Positions 36,948 through 46,471 of a DNA stretch of 64,000 bases are shown here, piece after piece. This stretch comes from Lentisphaerae bacterium GWF2_45_14. GTDB lineage: Bacteria; Verrucomicrobiota; Lentisphaeria; Victivallales; GWF2-45-14. The DNA lies in the NCBI GenBank assembly GCA_001804785.1, contig MHBG01000059.1, forward strand, positions 1 to 64,000, given 5' to 3'. Below the pieces are notes generated by a model, which ran no database searches, was not told the DNA's origin, and worked only from the letters and a program-made list of their open reading frames with translations. A program made the position numbers and the translations under genes. Each line of letters begins with the position of its first letter. Positions within the stretch are counted from its first letter, which is position 1.

Positions 36948-38864
36948 ATGCGCGAAATAATCGTAGGCGGCAAAAAAATAGGCGACGGCCATCCGTGTTA
37001 CCTCATAGGCGAAATAGGGCTTAACCATAATGGACGACTGGACATTGCTAAAAAGCTCGTTGATGTCGCTGTAGAGGCCGGCTTCAATGCCGTAAAGACT
37101 CAGAGGAGAAACCTTGCAACACTTTACCGTCCGGGCATTCTCGATGAGACGGAAACCGCCGACAAAGGCGTGCAGTATGTCATGCCGTTCCTCAAGAAGT
37201 TTCAGCTTCCGGACCGGGATCTGGTAAAACTCAAGGAATATGCGGAATCGAAGGGTCTGGACTTTCTCTGTACTCCCTTTGACTTCGAAAGCTACGAGTA
37301 CCTTGTCAATGAACTCGGCATAAAGTGCATAAAAATAGCGTCCGTCGACTTGCCCAATCTTCCGCTCCTTGAGCGCTACATATCAAGCAAGTTGCCAATG
37401 ATAATATCAACAGGAATGTCCACGGAAGAGGAAGTCAATAATACGTATAAGTTTTTGAAAAGCAAAGGTGCGGAGTTCGCGTTTCTACACTGCAATTCAA
37501 ATTATCCCGCCCCGTTTCAGCAGATAAATCTCAACTATATGCTGAAAATGAAAGAAGAATTCGGCATTCCAGTAGGTTACTCCGGACATGAACTCGGTAT
37601 AGCCGTTTCGATTGCGGCGGCGGCAATGGGTGCAAACATAGTCGAAAGACATATCACGCTCGACAGAACCATGGAAGGCCCCGACCATGCCGCGAGTCTC
37701 GAACCGACCGGAACGAAAAAGCTTGGACGCGATATCAGATGTATCGAAATGGCGATGGGAAGAAAAGAAAGATCGCTTTCGCGCGGCGAAGTGATGAACC
37801 GCCAGGCGCTCGGCAAGAGTCTTGTAGCGGCGCGCGACATCGTCACCGGAGAAAAGCTTTCCGAAAAAGACTTTTCGACAATGTCGCCGGGCGATGGACT
37901 TTCGCCACAAAAGTATAAAGAGCTTGTAAATGTAAATATAAAGCGCGCAATGAAAAAAGGCGATATTTTTCTTGCCTCCGATATCTCAGGCACTGCCGGA
38001 GAATGCTTCTCGAACGTCTCCTTCAAGTATGGCGTGATAGCCAGATGGCACGACATAAAGTTCCTGCTTGATAACTTTAAACCGACTATCCTCGAAGTGC
38101 ATATGACTGCCGACGACATGAATCACAGACCCGATATAAAAGAACAGGTCGAGCCGGAACTGGTCGTCCACATGCCCGAGCATTACGGAAATATTCTTCT
38201 TGACATATGTTCGCGCGACGAAGAGCACAGGGTGTGGTCGGTCGAAAGAATAAGGGAGGCCGCACGGCTCAGTGTGGAAGTGGCTCCCCTCTTTAAAAAT
38301 ACGCCGAAGAGACCTAAAATGGTTGTCCACCCTGGCGCGATGTCGGTTGATTCATTTCTTGACGCGAAGGAAGTCCAGAAACTCAGAGACCAGGCGCAAA
38401 GATCACTTGATGAGCTTGAGGGTCTCGAAGTCGAGATGATGCTTGAAAATATAGCTCCTTTTCCATGGTATCTCGGGGGGCAGTGGTACACTAACTACTC
38501 GCTTTCATCCGACGACATGCTGGAGTTGGTCAAGGGCCGCGACTACGGAATAACTTTCGATACTTCACATATGCAGCTTTACTGCAACTGGAAAGGTCTT
38601 GACATTGTCGAAGAGTTCAAAAAAGTAAGACACGTCATCAGGCACCTGCATGTGTCGGATGCGTCTGGAATCGACGGAGAAGGTCTTCAGATCGGAATGG
38701 GCAATCTCCCCTGGGAAAGCTTTGCTCCGTACATGTTTGACGGCGAAATGGTTATAATGCCCGAAATATGGCTGGGACATCTGCACGGGATGGCTGGAAT
38801 GAATGAGGCCCTCTTCAAGCTTCAGAAAATGTGGGATAATATCAACGGAAATAAAAAAGTCTGA
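36948..38864 (+). CDS. NeuB-like nonulosonic acid synthase fused to a sugar isomerase-like domain
   Basis: A 638-residue fusion. Residues 1-280 are a NeuB TIM barrel (IGEIGLNHNGRLDIAKKLVD at the start, STGMSTEEE and GYSGHE), which condenses phosphoenolpyruvate with a 6-carbon N-acetyl sugar to a nonulosonic acid; residues about 285-350 are the SAF antifreeze-like domain (SLVAARDIVTGEKLSEKDF). Residues about 360-638 form a second barrel of the xylose isomerase/AP endonuclease 2 superfamily, with MMLENIAPFP, TFDTSHMQLY and HLHVSDASG as probable metal-site segments. Single-function NeuB is about 340 residues. This is the first gene of the polysaccharide cluster. The exact product (sialic, legionaminic or other) is not determined; no NeuC, PseB or CMP-transferase is in the window. 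Confidence 0.88.
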   Translation: MREIIVGGKKIGDGHPCYLIGEIGLNHNGRLDIAKKLVDVAVEAGFNAVKTQRRNLATLYRPGILDETETADKGVQYVMPFLKKFQLPDRDLVKLKEYAESKGLDFLCTPFDFESYEYLVNELGIKCIKIASVDLPNLPLLERYISSKLPMIISTGMSTEEEVNNTYKFLKSKGAEFAFLHCNSNYPAPFQQINLNYMLKMKEEFGIPVGYSGHELGIAVSIAAAAMGANIVERHITLDRTMEGPDHAASLEPTGTKKLGRDIRCIEMAMGRKERSLSRGEVMNRQALGKSLVAARDIVTGEKLSEKDFSTMSPGDGLSPQKYKELVNVNIKRAMKKGDIFLASDISGTAGECFSNVSFKYGVIARWHDIKFLLDNFKPTILEVHMTADDMNHRPDIKEQVEPELVVHMPEHYGNILLDICSRDEEHRVWSVERIREAARLSVEVAPLFKNTPKRPKMVVHPGAMSVDSFLDAKEVQKLRDQAQRSLDELEGLEVEMMLENIAPFPWYLGGQWYTNYSLSSDDMLELVKGRDYGITFDTSHMQLYCNWKGLDIVEEFKKVRHVIRHLHVSDASGIDGEGLQIGMGNLPWESFAPYMFDGEMVIMPEIWLGHLHGMAGMNEALFKLQKMWDNINGNKKV

Positions 38865-38893
38865 ATTCGTAAAAACGGAGTTTCCCTCTCTTC

Positions 38894-40483
38894 ATGAATA
38901 TTGTACCCTTAGATATAGAGGCCCTTTCCGTGATGGAAATGGAAGCCTTTTTCAAGGCCCCGTTCTGGCCGTGCGGGCCTGATATTTATGATTCGATTGC
39001 CACCCAGAACATGGATTTTCTTTTCGGGCTCTACGATTCATTATTTGGAACGGAAAGAACACTTATTCAGCTTGTTTTCAGGCAGTTGTACATGGATTTT
39101 AATTTTTTCGCATGCGATTTCCTTGATGTCTTCTTTACAAAAAAGGCCGAAAGAAAACCTGTCTGCGGAAAAAACTCAGTTCTTTATAAAGGGACTATAG
39201 AGGAATCTTTATCGAACATTCCGCCCTCGATGGCACTCGACCGTAAGTCCTTTACGGAAAAACTAAAAGATGTACTCAGGCCTATCATAAAAAAACGCTT
39301 CGTGATGGAGTCCATAAATCAGGCAGGGACTCCACTTTATTTCACAAACGGTCTGACAAAAATGTTTTCTACGTACTGCTGTGAAAATTCACTCCCGGTA
39401 CCGTGCACAATTCCCAATTATTTTTTCAGCCGCGCGCCTTCCTTCTCGTTCAGGCTGAGCGGAGCGGAAAAACTATCGGAAACAGTCGCGGATGGATGGG
39501 CAAAAATCATTTCCTCAACCACCGGAACCCAACTACCTGAAAATTACCGCTCCTATGTAAAAGGAATAGCCGGCTATTATATTTCATGGGGACTGCGTGA
39601 CATTGTGAAAAAATGCCCGTTCCCACTCAAGGATTCCGTCTTTTTCAGCGGAACAGGCGGCGGCTACTGGAACAGGCTGATAAGCTTGAAGGTACAAAGT
39701 GTCGGCGGAACGGTGATACGTATGGACCACGGAGGCGAGAGGCCGTTTTTCGCGGACAAGTGGTGGGGCATTAACGAGCTTGCGTTCTGCGATAAGTTCG
39801 TAACCTTCAGCACGGCCGGGGCACTTCAGATAAAGAAAAATCTTGAAAAAGTTTACAGAACCTTGCTGGACTCCCCCGAGAAGCTTGAAGTTGAAACAAT
39901 AAAAGAAAAGAATTTTTCAGCATTGACGGAAAAAAGTACAAGATTTCCGCTGAAAAATGAAGTGCCAAAGTCGGTGATGCTTGTTCCTGCCGGCTTCATG
40001 GGCGAGTTCAACGCGGTTCCATCATTTACGGTGCCGGACGTACCTTATGCCGCTTTTCAGGTAAAAATTCTTGAAGCTCTGAAAAATGCCGGACTTGAGG
40101 TCTACTACAAGCAGGCTCCGAAGGCGGCACGCGACTGTCTTTTCGGGCCTGAAAAGTACGGTGCTAAAATAGTCAGGGGCTTTCTTTCGGAATGCCTGGA
40201 TATGCCGGACTCATTCCTTTTCACCTTCTGCGGAACGGCGTTCTGCGAGGCGCTCTGCACGGAAAAAATCATCATACTCATCAAGGCCCCACCATTCCGT
40301 CCTATGCTGCCGGAGCTGGAAAAGGAGCTGGATGCGGCATGCCGGGTAGTGAGGGGTTCTCTCGGCAAAGACAATATTCAGACTGTAAACATGGAAGAGC
40401 TTTTGAACGCATTAAAAAAACCGATGAGCACGTCCGAACTTGAAGAAAGAAGGATTTTCAGAGAAAAATGGCTTCTTCTATAG
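38894..40483 (+). CDS. Unrecognised cytoplasmic protein, possible GT-B type transferase
   Basis: A 529-residue protein I do not recognise. No signal peptide or membrane segment is seen. The middle contains MDHGGERPFFADKWWG and FCDKFVTFS, and the C-terminal third has YGAKIVRGFLSECL and FTFCGTAFCEALCTEKI, an arrangement like the nucleotide-binding half of GT-B glycosyltransferases and of surface-carbohydrate transferases. It sits 29 bp after the NeuB fusion, and the next gene overlaps its 3' end by 16 bp, so it belongs to the cluster. A glycosyltransferase role is inference. Confidence 0.55.
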   Translation: MNIVPLDIEALSVMEMEAFFKAPFWPCGPDIYDSIATQNMDFLFGLYDSLFGTERTLIQLVFRQLYMDFNFFACDFLDVFFTKKAERKPVCGKNSVLYKGTIEESLSNIPPSMALDRKSFTEKLKDVLRPIIKKRFVMESINQAGTPLYFTNGLTKMFSTYCCENSLPVPCTIPNYFFSRAPSFSFRLSGAEKLSETVADGWAKIISSTTGTQLPENYRSYVKGIAGYYISWGLRDIVKKCPFPLKDSVFFSGTGGGYWNRLISLKVQSVGGTVIRMDHGGERPFFADKWWGINELAFCDKFVTFSTAGALQIKKNLEKVYRTLLDSPEKLEVETIKEKNFSALTEKSTRFPLKNEVPKSVMLVPAGFMGEFNAVPSFTVPDVPYAAFQVKILEALKNAGLEVYYKQAPKAARDCLFGPEKYGAKIVRGFLSECLDMPDSFLFTFCGTAFCEALCTEKIIILIKAPPFRPMLPELEKELDAACRVVRGSLGKDNIQTVNMEELLNALKKPMSTSELEERRIFREKWLLL

Positions 40484-41565
40484 TGAAAATAAATGTTCTT
40501 ACAAACAATGACTGCCCCAACTCGCGTGCGTTCAACTGTCCGCTGCTTTCGGCGAAAAGGCATTTTTCCGAGAGGAAACGGAAACTTCATTTTATTTTCG
40601 GCCCTCCTGAAAAAGCCCTTGAATGCGATGTTCTTTTCATCAATTCCAAAGTCTTCAGGTACGACTGGCGCAAAGGGAAAAACAAGATAATTGATTTTCT
40701 TGAGAGCGCACGGAGAAAAGGCGTTAAGACTGTATGGTTTGATGCTACCGACAGTACGTGGTGTACTCAGTTCGAGGCCCTTGAACATGTTGACCTCTTC
40801 CTGAAAAGCCAGATATTGAAAGACAAAACGCTTTACCTCAAGCCGTTCAGGACGGGGCGGATTTTTACGGATTATTTTGACGAACTTTATAAGTGCGGCG
40901 AGGAAAGCGTCAGCTATCCGGTTCCGCGCGAAGAGGATTTGAAAAAGCTGGACGTTTCGTGGAACAGCTGTTTTGAGAATTATAATTCGTCGCGCTATGG
41001 TTTCGCGGCAAAAATGAAGCAGAAGCTGAGGCCGTATCTCGCCAACCTTTTAGGGGAAAAGCTCAGCATCGCATTTACTCCGGCGGCTAAAGAAAGAACA
41101 ATTTCCGTCAGCTGCCGCGTGGGGCTGGGACATTCAAGGCCTTCGGTCATAGCGCACCGGAAGTCCGTGACTGAAAAAATGACGTCCTTCGGAGCGGAAT
41201 CGGGAAAAATACCGCTCGATAGATATTTTGAGGAGATGAGGAATTCAAAAATTGCCGCGGGTCCTTTCGGGGTAGGCGAGATAACGCTGAGGGATTTTGA
41301 AATCATCATCTGCGGAGCGCTGCTCTTCAAGCCGGAAATGGACCACATGGAGACATGGCCTGATCTTTTTCAGCCGGGCAAGACATTTATTCAGCACAAG
41401 TGGGACCTTTCCGATCTTGACGAGGCATTTGAAGAAATACTGAAAAATGACTCAATGAGAATTGAGACGGCATCTGAAGCTCAGAAGGTTTACGCGGATG
41501 CGGTGTCCGAAGAGGGAATGGAAAAATTTGCAGTCCGGCTGATAGAAAAAATTTCAAGGATATAA
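40468..41565 (+). CDS. Putative glycosyltransferase (CgeB/GT1-like)
   Basis: A 365-residue soluble protein. The C-terminal part has AAGPFGVGEITLRDFEIIIC followed by GALLFKPEMDHMETWPDLF, the pattern of the CgeB-type and other GT-B proteins where Glu binds the nucleotide sugar. The N-terminal half is divergent (WFDATDSTWCTQFE). It overlaps the previous gene by 16 bp and ends 3 bp before the next, implying coupled translation. Donor and acceptor unknown. Confidence 0.65.
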   Translation: MASSIVKINVLTNNDCPNSRAFNCPLLSAKRHFSERKRKLHFIFGPPEKALECDVLFINSKVFRYDWRKGKNKIIDFLESARRKGVKTVWFDATDSTWCTQFEALEHVDLFLKSQILKDKTLYLKPFRTGRIFTDYFDELYKCGEESVSYPVPREEDLKKLDVSWNSCFENYNSSRYGFAAKMKQKLRPYLANLLGEKLSIAFTPAAKERTISVSCRVGLGHSRPSVIAHRKSVTEKMTSFGAESGKIPLDRYFEEMRNSKIAAGPFGVGEITLRDFEIIICGALLFKPEMDHMETWPDLFQPGKTFIQHKWDLSDLDEAFEEILKNDSMRIETASEAQKVYADAVSEEGMEKFAVRLIEKISRI

Positions 41566-41568
41566 GAT

Positions 41569-42777
41569 ATGTTGAACGTACTTTTGGTAAGCAGTAAATA
41601 CATGCCCGAATATTCGGGGTCGGGTTTCCGCGCCCATAACCAGTATAAAAGGCTTTGTGAAAAATATCCGGAAATCAGCCTTAAAGTGCTTTGCGGATCG
41701 GAGACATTTAACAATATAGAGGACTATGAATATGACGGGCTAAAGGTTTCGCGGATCGCGGCAAAATCGCTTTCGCTTCCAGGAGGCGGCATAATGAGAA
41801 GGCTCGCGCTGCTTCGAAACTTCCAGAAGGAAGTTTCGAAGGTACATTCCTACCTGAAAAATCTGACCCCTCAGCCGGACGTTATTCATATTTTCGGGAA
41901 AAACTATGTGACCTCTGCTGTTATCGATTTCGCGTCGAAAAGAAATATTCCGACGATTATAGAGCTTTGCAACGAAATGGACAGCCCCTATCACTTTGTC
42001 CCGTTCCCACACAGGCTCTGGATGGAAACAAAGTTCCCGCCACGCTCCCATATCGTGGCTATTTCGGAACACCTCAGAGACATATCTCTTCGAGGCGGGG
42101 TATCCGGCGAGAAAATATGGTGCCGTCCGAATCCTGTCGATGAAAAGAAATTCTTCCCGGTCGATGAGGATACCAAGATGACGATGCGTAAGGAACTTAC
42201 TAAATTTTCGGGCGACTATAAGCTTGTGACATACATCGCAAAGTATAAAAAGACAAAGAATCAGGAATTCCTGGTTGATGTTGTTAAAGCGCTTCCGGAG
42301 GAATATAAACTTTATCTTGGAGGTCCGATAGTTGACAGCGGCCCAAAGGCTAAAGAAGACGTGGCGTTCTATGAAAAAATTGTCCGGAGGGTGAAGGATG
42401 AAGGGCTGGAACAGAGGGTGCAAGTGGAATGCGGCTTTGTGAAAAATATTGATAAATTCTACCAGATGGCGGATGTTTACGGCTTTCCTACTACTTATGA
42501 AGGGCTTGGAACTCCGATGCTTGAGAGCATAGCTTGCGGCACCCCCGTAATAGGGGTACTGATTCCAGGGATCACAGACGTATGGATAAAGGACGGTGAA
42601 AACGGTTTCGTCGCGGCCAAGAGTGCTGAAGATTTCGCCGGCAAAATAGTCGAGGCCGCCGGATTTTCAAAGGAAAAAAGAAAAAATGAATCGCTGAAAA
42701 TCCTGAACATCGCTGGAACAAATGTGATTGACATGGAATATTACGCTCTTTTGAGGAAAATGGCGGAAAGCCGTTAA
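41569..42777 (+). CDS. Glycosyltransferase family 4 protein
   Basis: A 402-residue GT-B retaining glycosyltransferase. It opens with LLVSSKYMPEYSGSGFRAHN, has HIFGKNYVTSAVIDFA in the first domain, and in the second CRPNPVDEKKF, YIAKYKKTKN and the donor-site YGFPTTYEGLGTPMLESIAC with its conserved Glu pair. It adds one sugar of the repeat unit, identity unknown. Confidence 0.9.
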   Translation: MLNVLLVSSKYMPEYSGSGFRAHNQYKRLCEKYPEISLKVLCGSETFNNIEDYEYDGLKVSRIAAKSLSLPGGGIMRRLALLRNFQKEVSKVHSYLKNLTPQPDVIHIFGKNYVTSAVIDFASKRNIPTIIELCNEMDSPYHFVPFPHRLWMETKFPPRSHIVAISEHLRDISLRGGVSGEKIWCRPNPVDEKKFFPVDEDTKMTMRKELTKFSGDYKLVTYIAKYKKTKNQEFLVDVVKALPEEYKLYLGGPIVDSGPKAKEDVAFYEKIVRRVKDEGLEQRVQVECGFVKNIDKFYQMADVYGFPTTYEGLGTPMLESIACGTPVIGVLIPGITDVWIKDGENGFVAAKSAEDFAGKIVEAAGFSKEKRKNESLKILNIAGTNVIDMEYYALLRKMAESR

Positions 42778-42792
42778 GTACGAAGGTTACTA

Positions 42793-44586
42793 ATGAATAT
42801 TCTTAAATATTTTGGATTTTACTACAGGCGGCTTGGAAAGCAGTTTTTCCTTTTCATGTTTATGGCTTTTGCGGCTACCTCGCTCCAGGGACTGGGCGTT
42901 GCCGCATTCGTTGCGGTGATGAGCTTCGGACAGGAAAACGCGGAAAAGTCGAACCTTGTAACGACGTACGCCTTCAAGCTGTTGAATTTCTGTGGGATAA
43001 CCGGGATGGAGAATATGCTCCTGGCTCTCCTTATTTCCTGCTCGTTGATATTCTTTCTCAGTACGATTATTCTGATAGGCGTGATATGGTACAGTGCACA
43101 TCTGGAATCATCACTTACGATAAAGCTCCAGGAAGAAATTATGAGGAAGCTCTTCCGCGCACGCTATGAGTATTTTCTTACGCACAGTATCGGTTTTCTC
43201 AATAACGTGGCGATACATGAGATGGGAAAAGTCAGTTCGTCTTTCAGGTTTCTGAGCAACGTATTGATAAATTTTCTACTGGAAATATCCTTTCTGGCGG
43301 TATCGGTACTCACGAGCCTGAAAGTCACAATACTTGTCGGGACACTCGGAGTGCCACTGCTTTTTCTCTTCAAATATATAAATAAAAGGATTAAGCATTA
43401 CGCGCTGAGAAACAGCATTGAAGTATGTTCTCTTTACAGCATCATCCACCAGATACTTGTAAACTTCAAGTACCTGAAGGCCGCAAATGTGCATCCGGCC
43501 GCTACGAGAAAGATGAAGTCTCAGGGAGAAGTATATGCTTCGGTGATAAGGCAGCAGGCGCTCTGGTGCAGCGTAAGCGTGGAAGGGCTCAAGCCTTTCG
43601 CCATAACGATGCTGGCGGTGATAGTCTATGTTCAGGTGGTTTTTCTAAAGGGTACGCCTGCGGATTCCATAGTTCTGATGGGAATACTCTATTTATGCTA
43701 TCAGAAATCAGTTGTGATAATGGGTGCGTATCAGAAGTTCCTGAACTCATCTGGTGGTATCGTGATATATGAGCAGATTCACAAAGAGCTTGATAAATTC
43801 AAGGAGAGAGAAGATGTTTTTCAGGGTCAGGTTCCTGACTTCTCAAAGGGCATCGAATTTAAAGATGTATATTTCAAGTATATGCAGGGCGATTATGTCC
43901 TGAACGGCATGAGTTTCAATATAAAACCGAACAGCACAGTGGCTTTTGTCGGCGGTTCCGGCGCAGGCAAGTCAACGATAGTGAACCTGGTTTCCGGATT
44001 GCTTGATCCGCAAAAAGGCGAAATACTTATCTCAGGGGTAGCTTATAAAGACGTAAATCTGGATAAGTTACGCTCCGGAATCGGCTATGTCACCCAGGAG
44101 CCAGTCGTTTTTAATGATACCGTGCTTAACAACATCACGCTCTGGGAGCCTTCCCTTAAGGACAATGCAGAAGAGGCGGCGAGAAAAGCTTACGCCCACA
44201 AATTCATCTCTGAAATGGAAAAGGGCTTTGATTCGATGCTTGGCGACGACGGCATGAATATATCCGGCGGACAGCGTCAGCGCATAACTATAGCACGTGA
44301 ACTTATGAGAGACACACCTCTGCTTATCCTTGACGAGGCAACCAGCTCCCTTGATTCCGAAACCGAAAAGTTCATTCAGAAAAGTATAGACGATGCCCAC
44401 GGAAAAAGAACAATGATCATTATCGCACACAGGCTTTCCACAGTGAGAAAAGCGGACAAAATTTATGTTCTCGAAAAAGGAAGGATCATCGAAGAGGGCA
44501 CTTACGATGAGCTTTATGCCAAAGGCGGCAAGTTCCGTGAAATGGTAGAGCTTCAGGGGCTTGCGGGCCGAAATATGGAGGGCTGA
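42793..44586 (+). CDS. ABC exporter (fused membrane and ATPase domains)
   Basis: A 597-residue half-transporter of the MsbA/PglK kind that dimerises. Six membrane segments fill residues 1-330. The ATPase domain has Walker A GGSGAGKSTI at about 388-397, signature SGGQRQR at about 491 and Walker B LLILDEATSS at about 509. By context it is the best candidate in the window for flipping a lipid-linked oligosaccharide across the inner membrane, as PglK does; there is no Wzx here. Substrate is inferred. Confidence 0.9.
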   Translation: MNILKYFGFYYRRLGKQFFLFMFMAFAATSLQGLGVAAFVAVMSFGQENAEKSNLVTTYAFKLLNFCGITGMENMLLALLISCSLIFFLSTIILIGVIWYSAHLESSLTIKLQEEIMRKLFRARYEYFLTHSIGFLNNVAIHEMGKVSSSFRFLSNVLINFLLEISFLAVSVLTSLKVTILVGTLGVPLLFLFKYINKRIKHYALRNSIEVCSLYSIIHQILVNFKYLKAANVHPAATRKMKSQGEVYASVIRQQALWCSVSVEGLKPFAITMLAVIVYVQVVFLKGTPADSIVLMGILYLCYQKSVVIMGAYQKFLNSSGGIVIYEQIHKELDKFKEREDVFQGQVPDFSKGIEFKDVYFKYMQGDYVLNGMSFNIKPNSTVAFVGGSGAGKSTIVNLVSGLLDPQKGEILISGVAYKDVNLDKLRSGIGYVTQEPVVFNDTVLNNITLWEPSLKDNAEEAARKAYAHKFISEMEKGFDSMLGDDGMNISGGQRQRITIARELMRDTPLLILDEATSSLDSETEKFIQKSIDDAHGKRTMIIIAHRLSTVRKADKIYVLEKGRIIEEGTYDELYAKGGKFREMVELQGLAGRNMEG

Positions 44587-44590
44587 CAGC

Positions 44591-46471
44591 GTGTGCGGCT
44601 TTGTAGGCGTAATATCCAAAACAGCAAAAAAGTTTCCCGAGGAAACCCTCAGGAAAATGAACGCGATGATTGTTCACCGCGGTCCTGATGATGAAGGTTT
44701 TTTCTCCGACGGCGAATGGATTTCGCTTGCATTCAGGCGATTAAGCATTCTCGATTTGAGCGAAAAGGGGCATCAGCCCATGGTCGACCGCGAAAACGGT
44801 CTTGCGATAGTCTTTAACGGGGAGATATATAATTTCAAGGAATTGAGAAGCGAGCTTCAGGCTTCAGGATGTTCATTTAATTCCGACAGCGATACAGAGG
44901 TGTTGCTTGCAGCCTACAGGGTATGGGGTAAGAAATGCCTCGACCGCTTCATCGGGATGTTTGCGTTCGTTATTGCCGACCTGCGGAAGAAGGAGGTTTT
45001 TTTCGCACGGGATCAGCTAGGGATAAAGCCGCTTTTCCACTTTGAGGATGCCGACTACCATATATTTTGCAGCGAAATAAAGTCGATTCTCCCCTATAAA
45101 AACCTTGAACCCGACCCAACCGCATTCGACGAATACATCATTTTCCGCTCTGTTATCGGAAGCAACACGATGTTCAAAGGCGTCTCGAGTGTTCTTCAGG
45201 GGCATTGCGGCGAGCTGAAAACAGGGCGGGTCAGGATATCGAAATACTTTGACATTAATTCCACAATAAGACATAACAAGAGTAAAAGTTTTGAGGACTC
45301 CTGTGAAGAAACAGAGCATCTTTTCAGGGAAAGCGTCAAAATCCATCTGAGGAGCGATGTTGAGCTAGGCGTACAGTTGAGCGGTGGTGTTGACTCAAGC
45401 CTGATAACCGCGCTCGCCTCGGAAATGACGGGAAAAAAGCTGCATTCGTTCTCAATCTCTTTCAAGGAGGATGTTTACGACGAATCCGAGTATCAGAAGA
45501 GGATATCGAAACGCTACAACACCGAACACCACGATTACGCCATGAGCAGCGATATTTTCATGGATTTCCTCATGCCCTCAATATGGCACTATGAGCACCC
45601 GCTGAACGATCCCAATACCGTGTGTACCTACTACCTTACAGAACAGGCAAGGAAACATATCACGGTAATGCTTGCCGGTGAAGGCGCGGACGAGTCTTTC
45701 ATGGGCTACGGAAGGTTCAGCCATGAATTTCTGGCGAATATACGGAAGAGAAATTTTCTTTACTATCATCCGGGCATAAGAAATTTGATATCTCGTTTAT
45801 GGCCTCTTAAAAAGGGCGAATCATTTTTAAATATTTCCCGCTATTCACCTTCCATGTATGCGCTTTCATATGCCGATTTAAACTTTACAGACCTTCTTCT
45901 TAAAGGAGATGATTCCGGAATAAAGTTCCGAAAAGAAGTTCTTAAAATGGGAGATCGCGACTCCTTGATGGAAACAATCCTCCAGTATGAATTATGCGAC
46001 CTCCCACAATGGTTCTGGAGGGCCGACAGAATGGGCATGGCTTCGTCGATGGAACTCAGGGTTCCTTTCTGCACCGTTCCGATGTTCTCTCTGGCGAATA
46101 CCATACCGTACAGCAAGCATCTGCGGGGCGGCGTCTGCAAATCGGTACTCAAAAAAGTAGCCGAAAAATATATTGACAACGATCAGATATACCGTAAGAA
46201 AGTCGGTTTCGGAACCCCGTTCAAGGAATGGATACTCAAAGCCGGAGGCCGAGGCTCAGATCTCTTCGAGGAGGTAATAAATTCCGAGTCAATAAGGAAA
46301 AGAGACGGCATCAACTCCGAACATCTCGACAATATTCTGAAATTGATGAAGGAAGGAAAATTCCAGGAAACAAACGCAGGCTTCCTCTGGACGTATTTCT
46401 GTTTCGAGCTTTGGTACAGAATATTTTTTGACGGCGGATGGAAAAAGTTCGCGCCCGCGGAGGCTTTATAA
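44591..46471 (+). CDS. asnB: Glutamine-dependent asparagine synthetase-like amidotransferase, copy 1
   Basis: A 626-residue protein starting at a GTG so that Cys2 becomes the glutaminase nucleophile (CGFVGVIS); GGAGGG lies 8 bp upstream. The class II glutaminase has IVFNGEIYNF and RDQLGIKPLF; the synthetase PP-loop is LSGGVDSS at about 263. Longer frames with an upstream start would bury the nucleophile and are rejected. Paralogs in surface-glycan clusters (WbpS-like) amidate uronic acids; that is more likely here than free asparagine synthesis, but asparagine cannot be excluded. It starts 5 bp after the ABC gene and abuts the next asnB copy with no gap. Confidence 0.87.
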   Translation: MCGFVGVISKTAKKFPEETLRKMNAMIVHRGPDDEGFFSDGEWISLAFRRLSILDLSEKGHQPMVDRENGLAIVFNGEIYNFKELRSELQASGCSFNSDSDTEVLLAAYRVWGKKCLDRFIGMFAFVIADLRKKEVFFARDQLGIKPLFHFEDADYHIFCSEIKSILPYKNLEPDPTAFDEYIIFRSVIGSNTMFKGVSSVLQGHCGELKTGRVRISKYFDINSTIRHNKSKSFEDSCEETEHLFRESVKIHLRSDVELGVQLSGGVDSSLITALASEMTGKKLHSFSISFKEDVYDESEYQKRISKRYNTEHHDYAMSSDIFMDFLMPSIWHYEHPLNDPNTVCTYYLTEQARKHITVMLAGEGADESFMGYGRFSHEFLANIRKRNFLYYHPGIRNLISRLWPLKKGESFLNISRYSPSMYALSYADLNFTDLLLKGDDSGIKFRKEVLKMGDRDSLMETILQYELCDLPQWFWRADRMGMASSMELRVPFCTVPMFSLANTIPYSKHLRGGVCKSVLKKVAEKYIDNDQIYRKKVGFGTPFKEWILKAGGRGSDLFEEVINSESIRKRDGINSEHLDNILKLMKEGKFQETNAGFLWTYFCFELWYRIFFDGGWKKFAPAEAL

